The notes under the pieces were generated by a model. It did no database searches. It had not been told where the DNA came from and worked only from the letters and a program-made list of their open reading frames with translations. A stretch of 64,000 nucleotides of DNA from positions 95,697 through 159,696 of the forward strand of contig CAZFEF010000001.1 of NCBI GenBank assembly GCA_964517555.1, read 5' to 3'. The stretch is from DAONDZ01 sp964517555. GTDB lineage: Bacteria; Patescibacteriota; Patescibacteriia; Patescibacteriales; UBA12465. The translations under genes and the position numbers were made by a program. Shown here one piece after another: positions 6,774-15,212 of the stretch (position 1 is the first letter of the stretch; every line of letters starts with the position of its first letter).

Positions 6774-8276
6774 TTATAGATTATTAAACATTTTGTCCAA
6801 ACCATCCTTCAAAACCATCGTCGCTTTGCAATCGTCTTCATTGTAAATCTTAATTCTCTCCAATGTCTTTTCGTCTCCGGTTTCTAAATAATCGTTATAC
6901 CACTGAATCGATAATGCTCCTGATGGGGTCTCATCTCGCCACTTAAACCCTAAATAAACAGCCAGCTCTTTTATGGAATAACTTGGTAGCGGCCAGTCTG
7001 TGTGCTTTAAAACTACCTGATATAAATCAACTGTATTTTCCTGTTCAAAAAATTGTAATACTTCCTCGGCCGAAATGACATCCGGGTATTGTTTCTGCAA
7101 TTTTTTATAGGTAGTTTTTTCGTGAGGTGAATAGTAATAAACCGAATAATCATTCTCAGGCAAAGTTTTAATATACTTCCAAAAATTGGCCCAAGCTTCT
7201 TTTTCTCCGTCCGGCGTATTATCTTTAGCCGTAAAATCTATAAAACGTTCACCCTTAGGGCTGCGCTCATAAACTCCGTGCAGATAAACAAATTCCTGAG
7301 TCGGGTCATCTTCAATGTCAAAAAATAATTCATAATTAGTTTTAGGTAATTTAATTTTTTTATAAGCTACTGGGGCTTTAATATTTAATAGGACATTTGC
7401 TCTCTTAATAATTTTAATTAGAGTATCAGGCCCAACTCCTTTTAAAAATTTCTTATCCTTCTTTTTTTTCTCAGTAATATATTCTAAATCAATTCCTAAT
7501 ATATCCTCAATTTTATAAATTCCCAATTCTTGGTTGATGATATCCCTCTTGCTACGACCAACATAAAACAATCCAGTTAAATCATTGTTTTCAAAAACCC
7601 ATTTTTTGCAACTACTATACCAGGGGCAGAGTTTACATTGACCAAAATAAGCGGGTAAATTCTGAGCCTTATTTTGTAAAAGTAAATCAACATTATTTTT
7701 TACTGTCTTATAATAATCCCAGACAGTTGTTTTTTCCCTTTGATTTAATAATTCATTTAAGTTATAAACCGCTTCCTCTTTATGGACGTCTAAAATAATC
7801 CCTTTATTTTTATGCTCAAATCCCAATATCTCCAGAAGTTCAACATAAAAAGCCAATTGGACGGCATAATGCTTTTTCATTTTCCCGCCCTCTCCACTTT
7901 CCTCATCGACTCCAGCAAAGCCCATACCAGATTTTATCTCTATCGGGATATAAGTTCCATCAGGCTCCAATCTTAATAAATCAGGAATCCCTAAAAGATT
8001 CTCATACTGCAAAACCCCTTGATAAATCAAAGGGGTTTTATTATTTAAAGCTTCTAAGGTTTTTTTCGCTCGTTCTTCGTAGTTACCGTCACTTAAATCT
8101 AAAGTATTGCCAAGACCTTTCACCACATCTTTTTCAAACTGAACTCCTCGGTCCCAAAGCATCTGCACAAAAGGATTGATCTCTTTTATTTTTTCTTCCT
8201 GCGGACCATAAGCGTCTCGCCACACACGGTGCGGACATTGAGTATAATCATAAAGCTTTGATCCGGTAATTTTCAT
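6774..8276 (-). CDS. TM0106-family RecB-like nuclease with RNase H-like C-terminus
   Basis: 500 residues. The N-terminal half is a Cas4/RecB-type PD-(D/E)XK domain: GIPDLL (D of the motif), then IPIEIKSG (E-x-K) about residues 96-118. Conserved Cys in YTQCPHR near the start and in CKLCPWYSSC (~residues 214-223) suggest an iron-sulphur cluster. The C-terminal half resembles the RNase H-like exonuclease domain (FFDIEDDP near 317; the acidic NEDDCKAT near 480). Such proteins are predicted DNA nucleases often found near defence or repair genes. It sits 5 bp from the DUF262/HNH gene on the same strand, and probably acts with it or with the restriction genes upstream. The biochemical role is unproven. 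Confidence 0.85.
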   Translation of the reverse strand: MKITGSKLYDYTQCPHRVWRDAYGPQEEKIKEINPFVQMLWDRGVQFEKDVVKGLGNTLDLSDGNYEERAKKTLEALNNKTPLIYQGVLQYENLLGIPDLLRLEPDGTYIPIEIKSGMGFAGVDEESGEGGKMKKHYAVQLAFYVELLEILGFEHKNKGIILDVHKEEAVYNLNELLNQREKTTVWDYYKTVKNNVDLLLQNKAQNLPAYFGQCKLCPWYSSCKKWVFENNDLTGLFYVGRSKRDIINQELGIYKIEDILGIDLEYITEKKKKDKKFLKGVGPDTLIKIIKRANVLLNIKAPVAYKKIKLPKTNYELFFDIEDDPTQEFVYLHGVYERSPKGERFIDFTAKDNTPDGEKEAWANFWKYIKTLPENDYSVYYYSPHEKTTYKKLQKQYPDVISAEEVLQFFEQENTVDLYQVVLKHTDWPLPSYSIKELAVYLGFKWRDETPSGALSIQWYNDYLETGDEKTLERIKIYNEDDCKATMVLKDGLDKMFNNL

Positions 8277-8281
8277 AAATA

Positions 8282-9985
8282 TTAATCAAACTTTTTCATA
8301 AAAATATTTATTGCGTCAGCGATAGCCTTTCTTCTATAGACAAGGAAGTCTATATATTTATCTAATTCCCACAAATCCTTATTTGTCGGTATTAATTGCG
8401 AAGTTAATGCATCTTCACCACGTTTTTCAACAACCTCTTTCTCGAGATATTTTATAGGCTCTTTATTAGTAATCTGTCTATTAGTTTTACCACCAATAAA
8501 AGCCATATTAGATATCTCATTGACTTCTTTTTGATCATACATAGCCTTAATTAAAGACTTTGGAAAAATATGGTGATATTGAATAGTGTGCGCCCTTCCA
8601 ACGTGACTATCGGCCAATTTTAAACCAGTCCACCAATCCTTAGCCTCATTCTGTCGCAAAACAAAATATAGCATTGAAAATAAAGGACTTCTGATTCCTT
8701 TAAATGCTAAGTCGTCTGAATCAACAACAAATTTTTTAACGTGCAAATGTAATTGATTAATTAATTCATCTAATCCCTTCTCTTTAAACAGAATAGATAA
8801 GTCAGCATCCAATATAGACTCAGATGAACCCATACTGTAGTGTCCTCTCATATGAGCCAAATAAAACCACTTTAACATTTTCTTCTCATCCTCTGGGCTT
8901 AATTTATAATCATTTAGAGCTGAATAAAGTGCGATTGGCACTAATAAAAATGGAGAGGAAAGAAATCTAAGACTATCAATGCCGGCATTATTTCTGATAA
9001 AATTTATAGCAAATTCTAAGCTACCAGTTGCGGTCTTCCACGATTCTTCCAATTTTTGTTTACTTAACTTCCCAACAGTTTTAAATTTACTTTGATGAGT
9101 CGCAAATATTGTTAACATACGAACTGGCAAACCAGTTTCAACAATATAATCCTCATCGCCATCAAACTGACCGGCAAAATTTTCTATAAGATCCATAAAA
9201 CCCTTCCACTTAGAAGTGATTTGGGCTAAGGCCAAATCAGAGCCTCTTAATTTAATGCCCAAGGAGTTAACTCTAACGAAAATTTCGGTAACCTCTTCAT
9301 ATGACATTCTTTTTTCTAAAACCTGCATAACATATTGATAGTCTGATATTTTTTTAACTTTTTGTAATCTTTCGGAATATTTATCCCACTTCTCATCATC
9401 TGAATTTATACCAATAGATTTTAATATCTGGTTTTCGGTTTTCTTAAAAATATCAGAAACCAAAACCCAAACTGGATCGTTTTGCAAGGAGCGGCTCGCT
9501 ACTACGAATGTTCTCTTTTTCATATCCTGTTGAATATCCCTCTCTGCGCTCTCTTCATCCTCAACTTCCTCAATATCTGCATTAAAATCGCTCTCATCAT
9601 CAACTAAAAGTTCTACTGGTGGGCCATCTGGATGTTCTAAGTTAAAAAGAATATCAATCGGTCTTCTGCGTCCCCTAACCTTAACTGGTTCTCCAGTTAA
9701 AATAGCTGATAATGAAGTAACTCTTTGTTGTCCATCTAATAATAAGAGCTTCTGTGACGTCGTAGGACTTTTAGTAGCTTCAACCGCCAAACCTCTATCT
9801 TGGATATCTTCATCTGTCTCCCAAACCAAAATTGTTCCAGATGGATATCCTCGATACAGAGAATCTAATAAATCGCGGACTCTAGTAGCTGGCCATACAT
9901 AGCGACGCTGCATTTCCGGCAACGTTAATTCATTTCTTAAAACCTTGTCGACTAATTCACGGACTGTTATATCTGTTTTTGGCAT
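8282..9985 (-). CDS. DUF262 / HNH (GmrSD-like) protein
   Basis: 567 residues. The N-terminal DUF262 (GmrS-type, ParB/sulfiredoxin-like) domain shows LPEMQRRYVWPATRVRDLLD (22-41) and the nucleotide-binding LLLDGQQRVTSL (81-92). An acidic insertion (~130-150) follows. Near residues 464-500 lies an HNH-type nuclease signature (YHHIFPKSL ... N ... N of the DUF1524 type). GmrSD proteins are type IV restriction enzymes that cut modified phage DNA in an NTP-dependent way, and other DUF262 proteins serve in BREX-like or Dnd-like defences. It is cytoplasmic. Gene spacing (19 bp and 5 bp) fits an operon with the nuclease downstream and the small membrane protein upstream. Confidence 0.85.
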   Translation of the reverse strand: MPKTDITVRELVDKVLRNELTLPEMQRRYVWPATRVRDLLDSLYRGYPSGTILVWETDEDIQDRGLAVEATKSPTTSQKLLLLDGQQRVTSLSAILTGEPVKVRGRRRPIDILFNLEHPDGPPVELLVDDESDFNADIEEVEDEESAERDIQQDMKKRTFVVASRSLQNDPVWVLVSDIFKKTENQILKSIGINSDDEKWDKYSERLQKVKKISDYQYVMQVLEKRMSYEEVTEIFVRVNSLGIKLRGSDLALAQITSKWKGFMDLIENFAGQFDGDEDYIVETGLPVRMLTIFATHQSKFKTVGKLSKQKLEESWKTATGSLEFAINFIRNNAGIDSLRFLSSPFLLVPIALYSALNDYKLSPEDEKKMLKWFYLAHMRGHYSMGSSESILDADLSILFKEKGLDELINQLHLHVKKFVVDSDDLAFKGIRSPLFSMLYFVLRQNEAKDWWTGLKLADSHVGRAHTIQYHHIFPKSLIKAMYDQKEVNEISNMAFIGGKTNRQITNKEPIKYLEKEVVEKRGEDALTSQLIPTNKDLWELDKYIDFLVYRRKAIADAINIFMKKFD

Positions 9986-10004
9986 ATAATATTTAAATTA
10001 ATAA

Positions 10005-10199
10005 TTATTTAATTAAATAAGCTATAAAAATAAAAATAGAAAAAATAATAAACCAAATAATAACTTTGCTAATTTTTTTAGCTATTCCATCTTTTACGTG
10101 CCCACCGACTGACTTCCAAAAATTTTTTGAAGAAATTATAGAGATGCCCCATATTACAAGTAAAACTATTACGATTGAAATTAATATTTGTTTTAACAT
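10005..10199 (-). CDS. Small membrane protein in the defence gene set
   Basis: 64 residues with two strongly hydrophobic segments (about 4-22 and 44-62) around a polar loop KNFWKSVGGHVKDGIAKK. No family recognised. It lies 5 bp downstream of the 243-residue gene and 19 bp upstream of the DUF262 gene. It could be a membrane effector or anchor in the system, but this is only a guess from context. Confidence 0.55.
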   Translation of the reverse strand: MLKQILISIVIVLLVIWGISIISSKNFWKSVGGHVKDGIAKKISKVIIWFIIFSIFIFIAYLIK

Positions 10200-10204
10200 A
10201 ATTT

Positions 10205-10936
10205 TTAATTATTGTCTTTCTTACCAAAATTTAAAGTGGTAATATTTAAATATTGATATAAAAAATCTTCAGTCTTCTCAAGTATTTCATTGGTCGCCCC
10301 TTCAATTTGTGGAAAGTTTCTAGTTGAAGTTTCAATCCAAAATATCTTACCTTTTTCGAAAGACTCGTCCCGCTGCTTTTCAAAAGAATCTATTGCATAT
10401 TGTGTTAATTGGCCCCTGATTGGATTGGTCTCCAACAGCATAGTCTCCGCCATCTCCATATTAATAACGTTAGTATCCACAAATCTATCATTCCCGTGCC
10501 TATGAGTCCCACGGTGGGTGGACACACCCTTAAAAACTTTGAATATTTGATCGTTTACAAATTTTAATGCTTTAGAAACTTCTTCTTTATTTTTTGCAAT
10601 CCGTTTTAAGTCATTCTTAAGACAGCCAATATAATTGGTGAGTTTATTTTTTAATGTCTCAACATCTTCAAGGTATGCGTGAATATGATGCTCTAATGCC
10701 TCACGATTTTTTATATTTTTCGATAAGGGATAAAACTCTAAAAAATATACTTCATATCTAGATATTTTATTAAGAAACCATTTTATGGAGCTAATTATTC
10801 TAAAATATTTATCAACCGAATCTTTCTCAAAATCTTTACTAAATATAATTTTATTTTTATAGTCGGCCTCAAAAAATTCTGGATGAGAATAACTGAGCAA
10901 GTCGTTTAAAATTTTATCAATCTCTTTATTACCCAT
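10205..10936 (-). CDS. Helical protein with RX4H motif, possible HEPN-like
   Basis: 243 residues, nearly all helical, no membrane segment. R142-GTHR-H147 fits the RX4-6H catalytic motif of HEPN RNases, and it lies at a position between two long helices as in HEPN domains. HEPN toxins are common in defence islands. I cannot confirm the fold, and the motif is short enough to occur by chance. The gene follows hsdR by 48 bp on the same strand and precedes the small membrane protein by 5 bp. Confidence 0.5.
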   Translation of the reverse strand: MGNKEIDKILNDLLSYSHPEFFEADYKNKIIFSKDFEKDSVDKYFRIISSIKWFLNKISRYEVYFLEFYPLSKNIKNREALEHHIHAYLEDVETLKNKLTNYIGCLKNDLKRIAKNKEEVSKALKFVNDQIFKVFKGVSTHRGTHRHGNDRFVDTNVINMEMAETMLLETNPIRGQLTQYAIDSFEKQRDESFEKGKIFWIETSTRNFPQIEGATNEILEKTEDFLYQYLNITTLNFGKKDNN

Positions 10937-10984
10937 AACTATTTATTACAAAACTTATTAATTACCTTTCTCATTTTCGACAGT

Positions 10985-13948
10985 CTATTCTTCTCTTAAC
11001 GCCAGAACCTTATCAACTACAAATCGCAACATTTTCTTTTCAATATATTCGTTTAACTCTTTATTGTTTGCGAGAGTTTCGTAAAGTTTTTTATCGGTAT
11101 CATATTTATCAAAAACTTTATTTTCAAACGGTTTATGAAACCATCTACCGACCGCCTGCATAGAACTGTTGTTATAAACAACGTTTTGAGCTTCTTCATC
11201 ACTCACCAACTCTTCGCCAATAGAATTAAGGGTTTTTTGTTGATCCTCTCCAAAATCTAAACCCCAGTGCTTATTAACATCACCAATTATCTGTGAAATA
11301 AGATCCTCTGTTTCTTCAAAAGGAACCCCGGGAACTATCTCGTCCTGGTGGACATCGCCAGTTTCCGGTGAAAGAGTAATACTTGATTGAAGTTTGCGAA
11401 CTACACGCACCGAATCCATATCAACATATTTTAAAATTTCGATAAGCGGCTTCTTAGGATCCTTAGGCATTTTTTTCAGAAGATATTTCAATAAAAGATA
11501 TAGCTTCTCGTGAGAGACCTCTGAATAGCCAACAACCTGAGCGAGATATGGATAGCGCTTTGTGTAAACATTGCCAATCGAAAGGAATTCTCCATACTTA
11601 TCCTCAACTATTACATCGCCATTACTTTTGTGAGGTAACTCGGCAATAATTTGTTTGGCAATTTTATCCAAAAAGGCGTTAGCATTTTGATGTATCTCTT
11701 CAGCATTTGGATCAATCAAGGCAACAAAACCATCAAGCACTTCATCACTAAAATTATAAACAGCGAAAAGCGCTTGCCGCAAATCATTAAGCGCATTTAT
11801 ATCCGTCCCCTCAGAAATTATTGTGCTGGTATAATAAGGTTCAAATGCTTGTTTAATATCATCCACCTCATTTACAAAATCAAGAACATATACCTGGTCT
11901 TTATCTCGTGCGGTCCGATTTAGACGAGAAAGGGTTTGAACTGCCTGCACGCCAGACAAATGCTTATCTACATACATCGCACATAAAAATGGTTCATCGA
12001 ATCCAGTTTGATATTTTTCGGCTACGATTAAAAAACGATACTCAGCTTTTTTAAATTCTTTGGCAGTATTATCTTCAGGAATTCCTTCGTTAATAGAGGT
12101 TTCAGTATATGACACGCCATCTATCTCGATTGAATCAGTAAATGCCGCCAATGTTTTATGAGTATAATTATGCTCGCGCAAATAATGATCTAAAGCTAAC
12201 TTATATCTAACAGCAGCTTCTCGTGACGAGGTCACAATCATTGCTTTAGATTCTCCCCGCAATAAGTCCTTAACCGTCTTCTCAAAATGTGCCATAATTA
12301 CTTCTATTTTCTGGTTTAAAGTAGTTTCGTGAAAATTGACGTGCCGCAAGATAGCAGACAATGCCCGTGCGCGCGGAACAGTCGGATCTTCGGCTGCTTT
12401 TTTCAAAAGTTTAAAATAAGTTTTATAGGTAGTATAATTTGATAGGACATCAAGAATAAATTTCTCTTCAGTCGCCTGCTTCATAGAATATAAACTGAAA
12501 GGTTGGAAGGAACCATCTGGTTGTTTTTCGCCAAATCGTTCTAAGGTTTCGTGCCTAGGTGTTGCTGTAAAAGCAAAATAACTTATATTACTTGGCTGTT
12601 GACGACTTTCTACTTGTTGGACAAGCCAATTTTCAACATCTTCTACGCCAAGTCGATCCTGCACTGCTCGCGTAAGTTCACCTGACTGAGAAGAGTGTGC
12701 TTCATCTACAATGAGTGCAAACTTTTTTGCAGAGAGTTTATTAACCAACCCATTTACAAACGGAAATTTATGAATGGTGGAAGTAATTATCTGCGCATCA
12801 CCCTCAAGTGCATCTTTTAAACGCACGCCGTCTTCGCCGGCCGGGACAAATATTCCCGACACCGGTGATAATGCTCGAATAATTTCTCGCAACATTTTAT
12901 CTAATACACGACGATCAGTTAAAACAATTACTGCGTCATACACTCTTTCATTTTTTTCATCAAAAAGATTAATTAAGCGATGCGCTAACCAGGCGATAGT
13001 TAAACTTTTACCACTGCCAGCGCTATGTTGAATAAGATAGTTCTTCCCAGCATTATGTTCTTGCGAAGCTAAAAGTAAATCTAAGACAGTCCGCCATTGC
13101 TGGTAACGTGGGAAGAGTTGAATTGGTTGTTTATATTCCCTGCCTAAACGATCCTCACGAACTTCATCATAGGCGTGAACAAAAAACTGCAATAAATCAG
13201 CTAATGAATCTGGCGCCCAAAGATTTTCCCAAATATAGTGGGTTTTGTGCTTACCTTCTATGGGCGGATTACCAGCGCCTAATTCAAATCCTTTGTTGAA
13301 TGGCAAGAAAAAAGTGCGCTCGTTTTTTAACTCAGTAGTAACAAAAGCCTCGCTTGTATCCATAGCAAAATGCGCCACGCAACGCTTGAATGCAAAAAGT
13401 TTTTCACGGGGATCACGATCATTTTGATATTGGCGAATGGCGTGATAAACGTTTTGACCGGTTAACTCATTCTTCAATTCGGCAGTAATAACTGGGATAC
13501 CATTTATAAAAAGCACAGCATCGATAGATTGCTCCGTTGTTTGTGAAAATTTTACTTGGCGAGTAATAGAAAAAATATTTTCATTATACACTCGCTCAAC
13601 ATCTTGATTTTCAGCATTTACAGGACGGAAATAAATAAGATCAAATTTAACAGGCCCATCTTCAACCCCCTTGCGCAAGCAATCTATAATTCCACGTCTA
13701 CCAATTTCCTCATCAATCCGACGAACTAATCGTGACTCAAAATCATCGCCAGATATTTTTTGAAGCTTAGAAAGTTTTTCACCCTGAGTGGCACTCAAAA
13801 ATTCAAAGAGAAGTTCTGCATCAAAAGTAGTTATCTTATCATAGTCCTTCTCGGCATTTCGCTTACGAAAACCGTGCAGGCGGGCAAGCTCTTTTTCAAT
13901 ATGTTTTTCAAATTCAATCTCTTTCAAATTTTGATGAATGTTTGGCAT
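10985..13948 (-). CDS. hsdR: Type I restriction endonuclease, R subunit
   Basis: 987 residues, normal for HsdR. The order is: N-terminal nuclease domain with D143 ... E157-L-K159 (VLFING then TAELKNEL) followed by the typical Q-box; then superfamily 2 helicase with Walker A AGSGKS (310-315), DEAH (415-418) and TATPR; then a C-terminal helical domain. It translocates DNA with ATP and cuts unmethylated sites as part of the M2S1R2 complex. The start lies 4 bp after the hsdS stop. All key motifs are intact, so the enzyme is probably active. Confidence 0.95.
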   Translation of the reverse strand: MPNIHQNLKEIEFEKHIEKELARLHGFRKRNAEKDYDKITTFDAELLFEFLSATQGEKLSKLQKISGDDFESRLVRRIDEEIGRRGIIDCLRKGVEDGPVKFDLIYFRPVNAENQDVERVYNENIFSITRQVKFSQTTEQSIDAVLFINGIPVITAELKNELTGQNVYHAIRQYQNDRDPREKLFAFKRCVAHFAMDTSEAFVTTELKNERTFFLPFNKGFELGAGNPPIEGKHKTHYIWENLWAPDSLADLLQFFVHAYDEVREDRLGREYKQPIQLFPRYQQWRTVLDLLLASQEHNAGKNYLIQHSAGSGKSLTIAWLAHRLINLFDEKNERVYDAVIVLTDRRVLDKMLREIIRALSPVSGIFVPAGEDGVRLKDALEGDAQIITSTIHKFPFVNGLVNKLSAKKFALIVDEAHSSQSGELTRAVQDRLGVEDVENWLVQQVESRQQPSNISYFAFTATPRHETLERFGEKQPDGSFQPFSLYSMKQATEEKFILDVLSNYTTYKTYFKLLKKAAEDPTVPRARALSAILRHVNFHETTLNQKIEVIMAHFEKTVKDLLRGESKAMIVTSSREAAVRYKLALDHYLREHNYTHKTLAAFTDSIEIDGVSYTETSINEGIPEDNTAKEFKKAEYRFLIVAEKYQTGFDEPFLCAMYVDKHLSGVQAVQTLSRLNRTARDKDQVYVLDFVNEVDDIKQAFEPYYTSTIISEGTDINALNDLRQALFAVYNFSDEVLDGFVALIDPNAEEIHQNANAFLDKIAKQIIAELPHKSNGDVIVEDKYGEFLSIGNVYTKRYPYLAQVVGYSEVSHEKLYLLLKYLLKKMPKDPKKPLIEILKYVDMDSVRVVRKLQSSITLSPETGDVHQDEIVPGVPFEETEDLISQIIGDVNKHWGLDFGEDQQKTLNSIGEELVSDEEAQNVVYNNSSMQAVGRWFHKPFENKVFDKYDTDKKLYETLANNKELNEYIEKKMLRFVVDKVLALREE

Positions 13949-13952
13949 AATT

Positions 13953-15212
13953 TTATATTTTAATTTTACCCGTCACCGCAGAATAGATAAGCGACGAGCG
14001 ATATTCTTTTAGTTGATTAGTCTGTGAATTAATAAGTATAATGGCTTTATCTATTTTATCCGTCTCTACATCTAAATAGCCTGAAATCAATTCTTGCTCC
14101 TGTATGCCTGGAACTTGCACAGAGAGAGAAAGTAGATCCCACTGATTAAGAGTTGATCGCACGCCCATTCCCAAAAAATTAAAAATACCCTGTAAATATA
14201 ACGAATAGTATGCCCAATAAAAATATTTGGATATTAACTTTGAATTAGGAACTATACGCAAATAAGCTGAACTCATAATTCCTTTTTCAGGCACTATGCC
14301 GACACGACTTGTTTGACGATTTTCAAGATCTATTAATTTAAACACTAAATCATCTTTATAAAAAATTTGATAACTTGCATAATCGGCTGGGACTAAACTT
14401 CTAGCCTCGTAGTCCTCCTTATTAATAACACCCCTGAGAGTTAAAGCTAAAATATGATCGCATTGATATTTATCATTAAGTTCTTTTTTATATCTAAATA
14501 TAAATTTTCCTCGACGCATCTCCCATTTACTAGGAATACCGCCCACCCAATCAACATTAGAAGATTTCATTTCAACTTTTGAATCGAGACCCCTGGTAAC
14601 AGCACTAATAATAATCGCGGCACGTTTTTCACGCAATAAATCAACCATTTTTTCTTTCTTTGCAATCAACTCGTCAATAATTCTTGTTTTCTTATCTAGA
14701 AAATCAGCGATTTGCTGTTGGCTCTCAATGGGAGGGACAAGAATCGGAAAATTTAAAAGAATCTCGTCTTTTAATACCCAACGATGGTCAACTGAAACAC
14801 CTTGGCCAAAAGGAAAAAATATCTCATTTAAATAATGCCATTGAAAAAAATATTTATAGTATTTTAAAAATAAAACTGCCTTTTCTTTTTTACGAATCGT
14901 AGTATACGCCAAACTAATAACACCATCAAAAATAGAGAGATCTACCGCTCCAGTGCGAAGATCCATAGGATTAAAAACTATATCGTCTTTTCTGATACGA
15001 GTATAACTTTCATAAGTCTCTGCTATTTGACCTTCATTATTAGATATATCTCTAATTTTAATCCCCTTTTGAGTCAAGGAGAGCACTGGAAGATCTTCGC
15101 CTGAATTTTTTTCTTTAGATATTTCAAATAAATTTTTAATACGAAGCAGCTCCCAATTTTTAGGAGTATTGTTTAACCAACTAATTTTAGATAAATTTAC
15201 AATATCTTTCAT
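13953..15212 (-). CDS. hsdS: Type I restriction specificity subunit
   Basis: 419 residues with two target-recognition domains (about 5-150 and 205-360), each followed by a conserved helical spacer (IESQQQIADFLDKKTRIIDE near 160-180; IQEQELISGYLDVETDKIDK near 375-395). The two halves read two half-sites of a bipartite DNA target. The start overlaps the hsdM stop by 4 bp (ATGA), which implies translational coupling. The recognition sequence cannot be predicted here. No second hsdS gene or inverted hsdS fragment is visible in this window. Confidence 0.93.
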   Translation of the reverse strand: MKDIVNLSKISWLNNTPKNWELLRIKNLFEISKEKNSGEDLPVLSLTQKGIKIRDISNNEGQIAETYESYTRIRKDDIVFNPMDLRTGAVDLSIFDGVISLAYTTIRKKEKAVLFLKYYKYFFQWHYLNEIFFPFGQGVSVDHRWVLKDEILLNFPILVPPIESQQQIADFLDKKTRIIDELIAKKEKMVDLLREKRAAIIISAVTRGLDSKVEMKSSNVDWVGGIPSKWEMRRGKFIFRYKKELNDKYQCDHILALTLRGVINKEDYEARSLVPADYASYQIFYKDDLVFKLIDLENRQTSRVGIVPEKGIMSSAYLRIVPNSKLISKYFYWAYYSLYLQGIFNFLGMGVRSTLNQWDLLSLSVQVPGIQEQELISGYLDVETDKIDKAIILINSQTNQLKEYRSSLIYSAVTGKIKI

